Shown here in pieces: positions 1 through 7,168 of a stretch of 9,481 nucleotides of DNA (the first letter of the stretch is position 1; every line of letters begins with the position of its first letter). Location of the stretch: the NCBI GenBank assembly GCA_015163825.1, contig JAAOIL010000075.1, positions 1 to 9,481 of the forward strand, written 5' to 3'. Source of the stretch: Alphaproteobacteria bacterium. GTDB lineage: Bacteria; Pseudomonadota; Alphaproteobacteria; RS24. The position numbers were made by a program, and so were the translations under genes. The notes below the pieces were generated by a model. The model saw only the letters and a program-made list of their open reading frames with translations. It was not told the DNA's origin and did not search any database.

Positions 1-1754
1 AACCGATTTTCTATCAACATATCCAGCAGATTAACATCACCGCTTAAGCGATGCGCTAAATGCGGGGTAATCGTGATGAAACTAACCAATATATCCAACA
101 CACGCGGCATAGACTGCACCAAAGAAAAAAACTGCACCCCTGACGGCAACTCTGCCAGAAAATTACTGAACTTAACAAAAGCATCATCGGGGTCTGCCGC
201 ATGGGTGAGCGATTGCAATAGCATGGGGGTGAGGCGTGTTAATATCTCGCGACTACGCACGGAACGCGTCGCCCGCAAACGCCCCGCATGCCAACTGCGA
301 ATAATGCCCGACACATCTTTGGGTCGTGCAAACCCCATCGCCGCAAGTGTTTCTATCGTGTCGGGGTCGTCTTCGCCGCCTGTGAAAACCAGATTGCCAC
401 TATCGGCAGCAAGGCTTTCGCCTTGTTCAAACAACAAACCATATTCTTGCGTGACATAAGATAAATGTTGCAGCAATTCTTTTTCAAAGTCTTGCGGCGT
501 GGCATAGCCCGCAAAATGCGTGAAATTGGCAAATGCCGTTTCGTCTGCTGGTAATGTTTGCGTTTGTTCATCGTGTTGCATTTGCAAACGGTGCTCTATT
601 TGGCGCAAGTAATAATAACTTTGCGTTAAACCTTTTGCGACATCTTCTGTTATCCAATTATGGTCTGCCAATGCCGCTAACATTTCTATTGTGCGTTGCC
701 CCCGCAAGCCATCATCACGACCCCCCGCTATCAATTGTTGGGTTTGGACAAAAAATTCTATCTCGCGAATACCACCACGACCAAGTTTGATATTATGCCC
801 CGCCGCCGCAATATGGGTATGCCCACGCACCGCATGAATCTGTCGCTTCATAGAATGCACATCCTCAATGGACGCAAAATCAAAATAACGCCGCCATATA
901 TAAGGCTCTAAATGCACCAAAAACCTATGCCCTGCCTCGCTATCACCCGCTATCGGGCGGGCTTTGATATACACCGCGCGCTCCCAATTTTGCCCCATAG
1001 ATTCATAATAAGACAAAGCCGCAGGCACAGATATGGCAACTTGTGTTGCCCCCGGGTCGGGGCGCAAACGCAAATCTACACGAAAAACATAGCCGTCCTG
1101 TGTGCGCTCTTGTAAAATATGTGCCAAGTCTCGCACCAGTGAAATATAAAATTTACGCTCGTCTATAGCCGTCGCCAGAGTAATCGCATCGGGGGTGTAA
1201 TAGACGACAATATCAATATCGGAGGAATAATTAAGTTCCCGCCCCCCATGTTTGCCAAGCGCCAACACAACGAGCCCTGTTTGAGCGGGGCTAGATATTT
1301 TACCCGCCGCCATCGCTTCGTGAAATAGCCAATCTAGTGTTGTGGCGACAGCGACATCGGCAAGGTTTGTCATTTGTTGGACGACTTCCTCTACACGCCA
1401 CATCTTGGCGACATCTGCCAGCCCCACTGCCAAAGCACTGCAATTGCGAACATCACGAATATGTTTCATCCACTCCTCACGGGTCGCGCAAGTGTTATTG
1501 GTGAGTGTTTCGCGTAAAGTTTCGCAATAATCTTGCGGGGATTGTGTTAATAAAGACGCCACAACATCGGGATAACGCCTCATCAATCCTATCAAATAGG
1601 GGCTGCCTTCTGCTAGCCATTCAAAAAAATCTGCATTGGTTTTTATGTAATCTGCCGCTTGTCGGTCTGCCAGTGCTGCCACTTCTGCTATCAGGGTGGC
1701 GCAATCTGTGTGCGCTTTATAAGGCGGCAGAGCGTGGTCTTTCAACAAAGTCAT
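1..1754 (-). CDS. glnE: Bifunctional glutamine synthetase adenylyltransferase/adenylyl-removing enzyme, N-terminal part
   Basis: This gene encodes the enzyme that adenylylates and deadenylylates glutamine synthetase in response to PII, so it controls nitrogen assimilation in the cytoplasm. The frame is open from an ATG at 1754 to the window edge (584 codons), so the C-terminal part is missing. The first nucleotidyltransferase domain is clear: GKHGGRELNYSSDID with the metal-binding pair D179 and D181, then FRVDLRLRPDPG, ERAVYIKARPIAGD and RRYFDFASIEDVHSMKRQI. After these comes the family signature IKLGRGGIREIEFFVQ and a helical linker. In the well-studied enzyme this N-terminal half is the adenylyl-removing domain; the adenylylating catalytic motif would lie beyond position 1. 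The start overlaps the upstream kinase stop codon (ATGA) and has no visible Shine-Dalgarno sequence, which suggests translational coupling. The identification is very secure. Confidence 0.96.
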   Translation of the reverse strand, partial: MTLLKDHALPPYKAHTDCATLIAEVAALADRQAADYIKTNADFFEWLAEGSPYLIGLMRRYPDVVASLLTQSPQDYCETLRETLTNNTCATREEWMKHIRDVRNCSALAVGLADVAKMWRVEEVVQQMTNLADVAVATTLDWLFHEAMAAGKISSPAQTGLVVLALGKHGGRELNYSSDIDIVVYYTPDAITLATAIDERKFYISLVRDLAHILQERTQDGYVFRVDLRLRPDPGATQVAISVPAALSYYESMGQNWERAVYIKARPIAGDSEAGHRFLVHLEPYIWRRYFDFASIEDVHSMKRQIHAVRGHTHIAAAGHNIKLGRGGIREIEFFVQTQQLIAGGRDDGLRGQRTIEMLAALADHNWITEDVAKGLTQSYYYLRQIEHRLQMQHDEQTQTLPADETAFANFTHFAGYATPQDFEKELLQHLSYVTQEYGLLFEQGESLAADSGNLVFTGGEDDPDTIETLAAMGFARPKDVSGIIRSWHAGRLRATRSVRSREILTRLTPMLLQSLTHAADPDDAFVKFSNFLAELPSGVQFFSLVQSMPRVLDILVSFITITPHLAHRLSGDVNLLDMLIENR

Positions 1755-3082
1755 TTTGATTTTTGGGGTAAATGTATTTGTGCCACCAACCCTTTATTCA
1801 AACTGAGTTGCAATGTGCCCCCATGCAAACGAGCAATGGCATCAACCAGCGACAGACCAAGCCCATCGCCTTGTGTATGGCGGCTGGCATCAAGGCGAAC
1901 GAATCTTTCTGTGATACGCGATAATTCTTCTGGGGGAACACCATCGCCATTATCGGCAATCTCTATTATCAAATCGGGTGTCAGATTTATATGCACTTGC
2001 GCTTTTGGTTTCGCCGCATGGTGGAGGACATTTTCTAATAAATTCACCACCGCCTGCGATAACAAAGCATAATGAGCATAAGCCGTAATAGTTTGCGGCG
2101 GCGGCACAAACACCAGACGCATATCGGCTTCTTCAAAACTCGCCTCGTATAAGGCGGCAATCTCCCCCAACATTGCCCCGATATTTATGGTCTCAAAATC
2201 GGTGCGAGCGGTGCCACTCTCCATACGAGAGAGCGAAAGCAAAGCCGCAAACACCGACAATATACTATCAATATCCGCCAGTGCTGCTTGTGTTTGCGCC
2301 GCATCTGTGGTCGGCATTTGCTCTAGCCGTGCGCGTAATCGTGTGAGGGGACGGCGCAAATCATGGGCGAGATTATCTGTAACCTGACGCATTGCCACTA
2401 TCAAAGAATCTATCCGTGAAAGCGCATCATTGATTTGTGTCGTTAGCGTATCCCATTCGTCACCATTATCTGTGCCATTATGCATAAAAGGAATTCGGGC
2501 GGTGAAATCACCACCCATGATTTTATGCAAACCCTCATTGATAACATCAACGCGTTTGAGAACACGCCTTGCCATCACCCAACCCCCGAACACGCCTAGC
2601 AAAGCCAGCCCCCCTAAAGCGATTATAAATGAGTGTTTTATTTGCGCGATGAGGGCATTTGTTGCCCCCCTATCATGCCCGACAAGCAAGATGACATCTG
2701 CATCTATTTGTAAAAGTCTTGCCCGAATCTGCATTTGTTTATAGGTGAAGTGCAACCAATCATTCTCATCACGATGAGTGGTGGCGGGCGTTGGAAATTT
2801 TTCAAGGTTGCCCCCACGATAGGCACCCAGACTATCGGATAGGCGATAGATAACGCCCCCGACAGGCTTATTAACATAAGCCACTAGCGCATCGCTATCG
2901 CCGCTTTCATAGATATAAGTGGCGATTGCCGCATCACGCCAGACGGCATTATCGGCACGAATGATAAGGTGCGAGGCAATCTGCCAATACAACACTGCCA
3001 ACACTGCCCCCACCGCCACCATAGCGACACCCACATAGAACAAGGCTGCTTTTAGGCTGGCAGTTTTGAATAATCTATTCAT
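1751..3082 (-). CDS. Membrane sensor histidine kinase, HAMP-HisKA-HATPase type
   Basis: This is an inner-membrane kinase and presumably phosphorylates the regulator encoded just upstream. Counting from ATG 3082 (443 residues), it has a transmembrane helix at about 12-36, a periplasmic sensor region of roughly 110 residues, a second helix at about 151-170, a HAMP linker, and a dimerisation domain with phospho-acceptor H240. The ATPase domain shows an N box (E350, N351), a G1 box DNGDG at 377-381, an F box ERFVRLD at 392-398 and a G2 box GDGLG at 405-409. The H box reads HDLRRPLTRLR, so R244 occupies the position that is Thr or Asn in most HisKA kinases. I prefer ATG 3082 to GTG 3085 because GGGAG lies six bases before the ATG. 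The gene overlaps the regulator by 8 bases and glnE by 4. Its stimulus is unknown; the location suggests an envelope or redox signal, but that is inference. Confidence 0.93.
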   Translation of the reverse strand: MNRLFKTASLKAALFYVGVAMVAVGAVLAVLYWQIASHLIIRADNAVWRDAAIATYIYESGDSDALVAYVNKPVGGVIYRLSDSLGAYRGGNLEKFPTPATTHRDENDWLHFTYKQMQIRARLLQIDADVILLVGHDRGATNALIAQIKHSFIIALGGLALLGVFGGWVMARRVLKRVDVINEGLHKIMGGDFTARIPFMHNGTDNGDEWDTLTTQINDALSRIDSLIVAMRQVTDNLAHDLRRPLTRLRARLEQMPTTDAAQTQAALADIDSILSVFAALLSLSRMESGTARTDFETINIGAMLGEIAALYEASFEEADMRLVFVPPPQTITAYAHYALLSQAVVNLLENVLHHAAKPKAQVHINLTPDLIIEIADNGDGVPPEELSRITERFVRLDASRHTQGDGLGLSLVDAIARLHGGTLQLSLNKGLVAQIHLPQKSK

Positions 3083-3758
3083 CACCTACTCCCATCATAA
3101 AACCCACACCCCGCATAGTATGGATTAAAGATTGCGCAAAGCCCTTATCAATCTTGGCGCGCAGTTTAGAGATATGCACATCAATAACATTTGTGCTGGT
3201 GTGGAATTGTTGTTGCCAGACATTTTCTAGCAGCATTTTTCGGGTAACCGCTTGTTGGCGATTGTCATATAGATACATAAGCAAAGCGAACTCTCTGCTG
3301 GTCAGGTCTATTTGTTTGCCGCCTCGTGATACTTGTCGTTGCATAGGGTCTATTGTGAGATCGGCGAGTTTCAAAATCTCTTGCGTATTTGTCTTGCGCC
3401 GCACCAATGCTAGCAGTCTTGCCTCCAACTCATCAAAGGCGAAAGGCTTGATTAAATAATCATCCGCACCCGCCTGTAGCCCTTGCACTCTATCCTCCAC
3501 CTCCCCCAACGCCGAGAGGATAAGCACCGGCATATCATATCCCGCCTGCCTGATAGACTGCAATAATGTTAGCCCATCAGTATCGGGTAGCATTCTGTCT
3601 AGCACCAACACATCAAAATGTTGCGCCTTTAACACTGCCAAAGCGGGTGTCGCATGGGGGGCGTGCGTGAGTGCATAACCCCGCGCCTGACACGCTGTCG
3701 CTATGAGTTCGGCAAGGCTTGTGTCATCTTCCACCAGTAATATAGTCATCTTGCTCAT
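3075..3758 (-). CDS. OmpR/PhoB-family response regulator
   Basis: This is a cytoplasmic DNA-binding regulator of 227 residues, a normal length for the family. The receiver domain (about 4-120) has the acidic pocket E10-D11-D12, phospho-acceptor D54 in VLVLD, the switch serine S82 and the invariant lysine K104 in LIKPF. The C-terminal winged helix (about 128-222) carries LTSREFALLMYL, the recognition segment NVIDVHISKLRAKID and the closing hairpin with TMRGVGF. It therefore looks fully functional. The start directly abuts the ccmH stop codon and is supported by AGAAGGA eight bases upstream; an internal Met4 lies too far from that site. The partner kinase overlaps its 3' end. Targets are unknown. 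A two-component pair in this position, after the cytochrome c maturation genes and before glnE, is also known from rhizobial genomes, as I recall. Confidence 0.95.
   Translation of the reverse strand: MSKMTILLVEDDTSLAELIATACQARGYALTHAPHATPALAVLKAQHFDVLVLDRMLPDTDGLTLLQSIRQAGYDMPVLILSALGEVEDRVQGLQAGADDYLIKPFAFDELEARLLALVRRKTNTQEILKLADLTIDPMQRQVSRGGKQIDLTSREFALLMYLYDNRQQAVTRKMLLENVWQQQFHTSTNVIDVHISKLRAKIDKGFAQSLIHTMRGVGFMMGVGDE
3089..3093 (-). promoter_or_regulatory. Ribosome binding site deciding the sensor kinase start
   Basis: GGGAG lies six bases before ATG 3082 but only three before the in-frame GTG at 3085, so ATG 3082 is the better start. Confidence 0.65.
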
Positions 3759-4139
3759 TCATCTTTTCCTTCTAAAACCAATATATAACCCGAAAACCAA
3801 CATCAATAATGGCGCACCCCACAATAAATAAGTGGAAGGCGCAACACGAGGGCGCAACAATATAAAGTCACCATAACGCGATTGTAAAGATAAACGAATA
3901 TCATCATCGCCAGCCCCCTGCACAAGAGACTGGCGCACATAGCGGCGTAAATCTTTGGCGAGGTCGGCATCGCTATCGTCTATGCTCTGGTTCTGACACA
4001 CAGGACAGCGCAATTCATGAAACAAAACACGCGCCCGTGCTTCTAATGTCGGGTTTGACAATGGCACATCTACCGATAAAGCATGCGCCGCATTAACACT
4101 CGTCAATAACATCCAAAATGTGAGGAAAATCTTCGTCAT
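3759..4139 (-). CDS. ccmH: Cytochrome c maturation protein CcmH (CycL), thiol-redox subunit
   Basis: CcmH helps to reduce and present the CXXCH haem-binding site of apocytochromes c to the haem lyase on the periplasmic side of the membrane. The 126-residue product has a signal peptide ending near residue 20 (AHA), the diagnostic motif LRCPVCQNQSI with C45 and C48, an amphipathic three-helix region with SRYGDFILLRP, and a single C-terminal transmembrane helix at about 104-122 followed by a basic tail. This is the short CcmH/CycL form without the fused TPR domain of E. coli CcmH; here that role falls to the separate ccmI gene upstream. It starts one base after ccmF stops and ends directly against the response regulator. 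No strong Shine-Dalgarno sequence is visible, so it probably relies on coupling to ccmF translation. Confidence 0.96.
   Translation of the reverse strand: MTKIFLTFWMLLTSVNAAHALSVDVPLSNPTLEARARVLFHELRCPVCQNQSIDDSDADLAKDLRRYVRQSLVQGAGDDDIRLSLQSRYGDFILLRPRVAPSTYLLWGAPLLMLVFGLYIGFRRKR
3767..3773 (-). promoter_or_regulatory. Ribosome binding site of the response regulator gene
   Basis: AGAAGGA lies inside the end of ccmH, eight bases before ATG 3758. It supports that start rather than Met4, and gives the regulator its own initiation signal within the operon. Confidence 0.65.
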
Positions 4140-4140
4140 C

Positions 4141-6039
4141 TTATTTTTTCAATTGCTTGCGTAAGGCAGAACAACCCCCCAATGCCATAATCATCGCCCC
4201 AATCCAAATAAAATTAACAAAAGGGTGATACCACAAACGCAATACTTGCTTGCCCTGCTCGCGCTCGCCAATGACCGCATAAAGTGTGCCGCCTATATCT
4301 TGGGCGAGGGCGGCTTCGGTGGTGGTGTTTTGTTCGGCATCATAAAACCGCCTTTCAGGGTGGAGGATTTGCCCGCGCCGCCCACTATTAACAAAAACGA
4401 GTTGCCCTTGTTCGCTTTGATAATTATCGCCAGCGATTTCTTTGACGCCATCATAGCGCAACGCATAATGGGCGATATGCACGATTTGTCCGTTTTCGGC
4501 GACAACAATTGTCTCGCTCCGCCAAACACTAGCGGCGATGGCGGCGGCGATTAACACGCCAAACCCTATATGCGAAAGATAAGCGGGTGCCGATATGCCT
4601 TGCCACCCTAGCCGTTGTATTTTTTGCCGCCACGCATTGATAGAGGCGGAGACCACCCATAGAGCCGCCCCCATAACGGCTAATGCCAGTGGTGGTGTGG
4701 GGCGCATAATATAGAGGGCGACCACAGCCAATACAGAGAATACTGCCGCCCCTGCTAGTCTTTTGGCGGCGGCGGGGGCATCGCCTTTGCCCCAGCCCAT
4801 CAAGGGTGCAAAGGGAATGAGAATAAGAAAAGGAATAAGCAAAGGCGCAAAAACTGAATTGAAATAAGGCGCACCCACTGATATTTTTCCACCGCCCAAA
4901 GCGTCTAGCACCAGTGGATATATCGTGCCGATAAACACGGTCGCAGTGGCGACACTCAAGCCGATGTTTTGTATAAGCAAGGTGCTCTCACGGCTGATGA
5001 GGCTGAATGATGTATCTTCGGGCGCACGCGGAAAGTGTCGGGCGAATAATGTCAGCCCCCACAGAGCAAACCCTGCCAGTATGAGTAATATGAATAACCC
5101 TCGTGCGGGGTCGTTAGCGAAAGCGTGAACCGATGTTAGCACCCCCGACCGCACCAAAAATGTGCCCGATAATGATAGGCAGAAAGTTAGTATCGCTAAT
5201 AATAATACCCAGCCACTAAATAGGTCGCGCTTTGCACTTGCCATCAAACTATGGAGCAAAGCAGTCGCCGCCAACCATGGCATAAGCGAGGCGTTTTCTA
5301 CGGGATCCCAGAACCAGAATCCGCCCCAGCCTAATTCATAATATGCCCAGAACGATCCTAAAGCGATACCGAGTGTTAAGAATATCCATGCCACCATCGT
5401 CCATAGACGCATAAGGGCTGCCCAATCTTCGTGGGCTTTATCTTTGGCGAGCAACACAGCGAGGGCTTGCGCGAAAACGAGAGAGAAACCAACATAGCCG
5501 AGATAGAGTAAGGGGGGATGTGCCGCCAGTGCCGGATCTTGCAAGACGGGGTTTAGCCCCTGCCCTTCAAATGGCGGTGGTATGAGGCGAGCAAAAGGGT
5601 TGGAGGTCAGCACCAGAAAGGTGAGAAATGCCACACTGACAAAGGCTTGCACCATCAACACGCGAATATAGAAGGCGTCTGATATGCGGGTGGTGCGGCG
5701 GGGTTCTAGCCACGCAAAGGCTGTGCCATATAGCGCGACAATCAACACCCATAATAAAAGTGAGCCCTCGTGATTGCCCCAAACGGCAGATATTTTATAG
5801 AGCATTGGTTTTGCTAAATGACTATGCCCTTGCACCAATGCCAAAGAAAAATCGGATTGAATGAATCCCCACATTAAACAAAAGAATGCCACTGCCACTA
5901 ATACTGATTGTAAAGTTGCGCCGCGCCGCATAACATTTACGACAGGTGTCGTGTGTGATGTCAACAGCCCCACGCAAGCCTGTGCGAAGGCGACGCATAA
6001 AGAAAGTATCAGGGCGAAATGTCCTATCTCGGCAGTCAT
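4141..6039 (-). CDS. ccmF: Haem lyase subunit CcmF (CycK)
   Basis: CcmF is the polytopic membrane core of the cytochrome c haem ligation complex. It takes haem from CcmE and attaches it to apocytochrome thiols at the periplasmic face. At 632 residues it is close to full family length. Key landmarks are WGNHEGS at 87-93, the periplasmic histidine H174 in HPPLLYLGYVGF, the tryptophan-rich WWD haem-handling domain at about 236-252 (LGWGGFWFWDPVENAS), transmembrane histidine H263, periplasmic histidine H305 in LTSVHAFANDP, and H490 in YLSHIGFG, matching the second transmembrane histidine. All four expected haem-ligand histidines are therefore present. The start overlaps the ccmE stop (ATGA) and GGGGGC lies a few bases upstream. 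No ccmG/dsbE follows; ccmH comes next after one base. Confidence 0.98.
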   Translation of the reverse strand: MTAEIGHFALILSLCVAFAQACVGLLTSHTTPVVNVMRRGATLQSVLVAVAFFCLMWGFIQSDFSLALVQGHSHLAKPMLYKISAVWGNHEGSLLLWVLIVALYGTAFAWLEPRRTTRISDAFYIRVLMVQAFVSVAFLTFLVLTSNPFARLIPPPFEGQGLNPVLQDPALAAHPPLLYLGYVGFSLVFAQALAVLLAKDKAHEDWAALMRLWTMVAWIFLTLGIALGSFWAYYELGWGGFWFWDPVENASLMPWLAATALLHSLMASAKRDLFSGWVLLLAILTFCLSLSGTFLVRSGVLTSVHAFANDPARGLFILLILAGFALWGLTLFARHFPRAPEDTSFSLISRESTLLIQNIGLSVATATVFIGTIYPLVLDALGGGKISVGAPYFNSVFAPLLIPFLILIPFAPLMGWGKGDAPAAAKRLAGAAVFSVLAVVALYIMRPTPPLALAVMGAALWVVSASINAWRQKIQRLGWQGISAPAYLSHIGFGVLIAAAIAASVWRSETIVVAENGQIVHIAHYALRYDGVKEIAGDNYQSEQGQLVFVNSGRRGQILHPERRFYDAEQNTTTEAALAQDIGGTLYAVIGEREQGKQVLRLWYHPFVNFIWIGAMIMALGGCSALRKQLKK

Positions 6040-6464
6040 TTATTGCCCCCATAATTTAAACTCTCAGCGATTGCGGGGGGCATATAATTTTCATCATGTT
6101 TTGCTAAAATTACAGAGGCGAGAAAGCGTCCGTCTTTTTGTATCGTGCCTTCTGCAATAACCCCTTGCCCCTCCCTAAATAAATCGGGGACGACCCCTTT
6201 ATAGCGCACCGCAATCTCATGCGTTAAATCTGTAATGGTGAAATCAATGACCTCGCCCTTGCGCTGGACGCTATCGGTTTTTACCAATCCCCCCACACGA
6301 ATAGCATCACGAGGCGGCGATGACATCGCCACCAATGCCGAAGGGCTATGGAAGAAGACGATATTCTCCTCCAATGCCGTTAATATCAATGCCGCAGCCG
6401 ATGCCAATGCCGTTAGCCCCACCAGTATTACCAGTAATCTTTTTTGTCGTCCGCTCATACGCAT
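6036..6464 (-). CDS. ccmE: Periplasmic haem chaperone CcmE (CycJ)
   Basis: CcmE carries haem between the CcmABCD export complex and CcmF, binding it covalently through one histidine. The protein has a basic N-terminus (GRQKR), one transmembrane anchor, and a small beta-barrel domain with FFHSPSALV, VGGLVKTDSV and FTITDLTHEIAVRYKG. The haem-binding motif AKHDENYMPP supplies H123 and Y127, counted from ATG 6464. This gives 142 residues, normal for the family. The start is uncertain: ATG 6458 gives the family-like opening MSGRQKR, a TTG at 6476 is also in frame, and none has a clear Shine-Dalgarno sequence. A short direct repeat lies immediately upstream. The stop overlaps the start of ccmF (ATGA). 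Confidence 0.95.
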   Translation of the reverse strand: MRMSGRQKRLLVILVGLTALASAAALILTALEENIVFFHSPSALVAMSSPPRDAIRVGGLVKTDSVQRKGEVIDFTITDLTHEIAVRYKGVVPDLFREGQGVIAEGTIQKDGRFLASVILAKHDENYMPPAIAESLNYGGNK

Positions 6465-6466
6465 TT

Positions 6467-6500
6467 TATAGCACAATTAGAGGGGGCTATAGCACAATTA
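6467..6500 (-). repeat. 13-bp direct repeat, period 21 bp, in the ccmI-ccmE gap
   Basis: On the transcribed strand TAATTGTGCTATA occurs twice, at 6500-6488 and 6479-6467, with starts 21 bases apart. The second copy continues into AAATG, so TGCTATAAAA resembles an extended -10 element right before ccmE. The gap is only 44 bases, so two exact copies fill most of it. The repeat could be a regulator operator, a promoter duplication, or a small slippage duplication. The repetition is seen directly; any function is inference. Confidence 0.6.
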
Positions 6501-6508
6501 AGGAGTGC

Positions 6509-7168
6509 TTATGGCGCTAATTGTCGGGCAAGCATTTTTGCCAGAGGAATATCGGGCGGCAAATCATTATAAAGCGATTGCCATATTTGCTGCGCTTGTA
6601 TCGTGTTGCCTTGCTGTTGCCACGCTAGCCCGCGCCAAAATCGCGCCCCGATATGCGATGGCGAAAGACGATAGCCCTCGTCTATCAATGATAAGGCTTC
6701 TTCGCCTATGATGTCGCCTTCGCTTTTAATCAGGGTCTCTGCCAGCCCGATATAAACAGAAGCGTCAGGTGCCAAAATTAAAAGCCGCCGCCATGCCAGA
6801 GCCGCTTTATCATAAGCCCCCATATTATGACGCACCCGCGCTAATAACCCCCATGCTTTGGCATTGTCGGGGGTGGTGCGCAATTGGGTTTCTAGGCGCA
6901 CAACAATCGCCCCAGCAGGTAAAGTTTCAGGCGCACCCACAAGGCGAGGCGCAAGCGGTGCATCTGCCATAAACCTTTCCCCCAAAAATAAATATCCCGA
7001 AAGCCCTAGCAATGGCACTGCCACAATAAGCATAAGGGCAGTTTTTTTATGAGCCCCCCCAGACAAAGAGGTGGAAAATAAAGGGGCGGCGAATATCCAC
7101 GCCACACCACACGCCAGCAAAGCCGTGCCGCCAACCCCAATAAGATAAATGAATGTGTCAGCAGACAT
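6509..7168 (-). CDS. ccmI: CcmI/CycH-type cytochrome c maturation chaperone with TPR domain, short form
   Basis: CcmI proteins hold the C-terminal end of apocytochromes c and deliver it to the CcmF/CcmH ligation machinery. This 219-residue protein has transmembrane helices at about 6-30 and 43-63, then a periplasmic TPR region: IVVRLETQLRTTPDNAKAWGLLARVRHNMGAYDKA..., ALSLIDEGYRLSPSHIGARFWRGLAWQQQGN and AQQIWQSLYNDLPPD (given in pieces). These match the TPR part of CcmI/CycH. It is short for the family. The cytoplasmic loop between the helices is about 12-16 residues, where CcmI usually has a longer helical segment, and no extra C-terminal domain follows the TPRs. The ATG overlaps the nitroreductase stop codon (TAATG) and has no Shine-Dalgarno sequence. 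Position directly before ccmE supports the call. The symbol is family-level. Confidence 0.88.
   Translation of the reverse strand: MSADTFIYLIGVGGTALLACGVAWIFAAPLFSTSLSGGAHKKTALMLIVAVPLLGLSGYLFLGERFMADAPLAPRLVGAPETLPAGAIVVRLETQLRTTPDNAKAWGLLARVRHNMGAYDKAALAWRRLLILAPDASVYIGLAETLIKSEGDIIGEEALSLIDEGYRLSPSHIGARFWRGLAWQQQGNTIQAQQIWQSLYNDLPPDIPLAKMLARQLAP

Noticed and set aside
238..252. A second nucleotidyltransferase active site of GlnE inside the window
   Set aside because: The in-window sequence ends in the helical region before the C-terminal catalytic motif; no second GxGxxEL...SDxD pattern is present.
1659..2072. 137-codon plus-strand open frame and the other plus-strand frames across the window
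   Set aside because: They lie antisense to well-identified minus-strand genes (glnE, kinase, ccmF and others), have no family-like motifs and no ribosome binding sites, and are explained by the coding composition of the opposite strand.
3083..3085. GTG start of the sensor kinase
   Set aside because: The Shine-Dalgarno spacing is too short for this codon and fits the next codon, ATG 3082.
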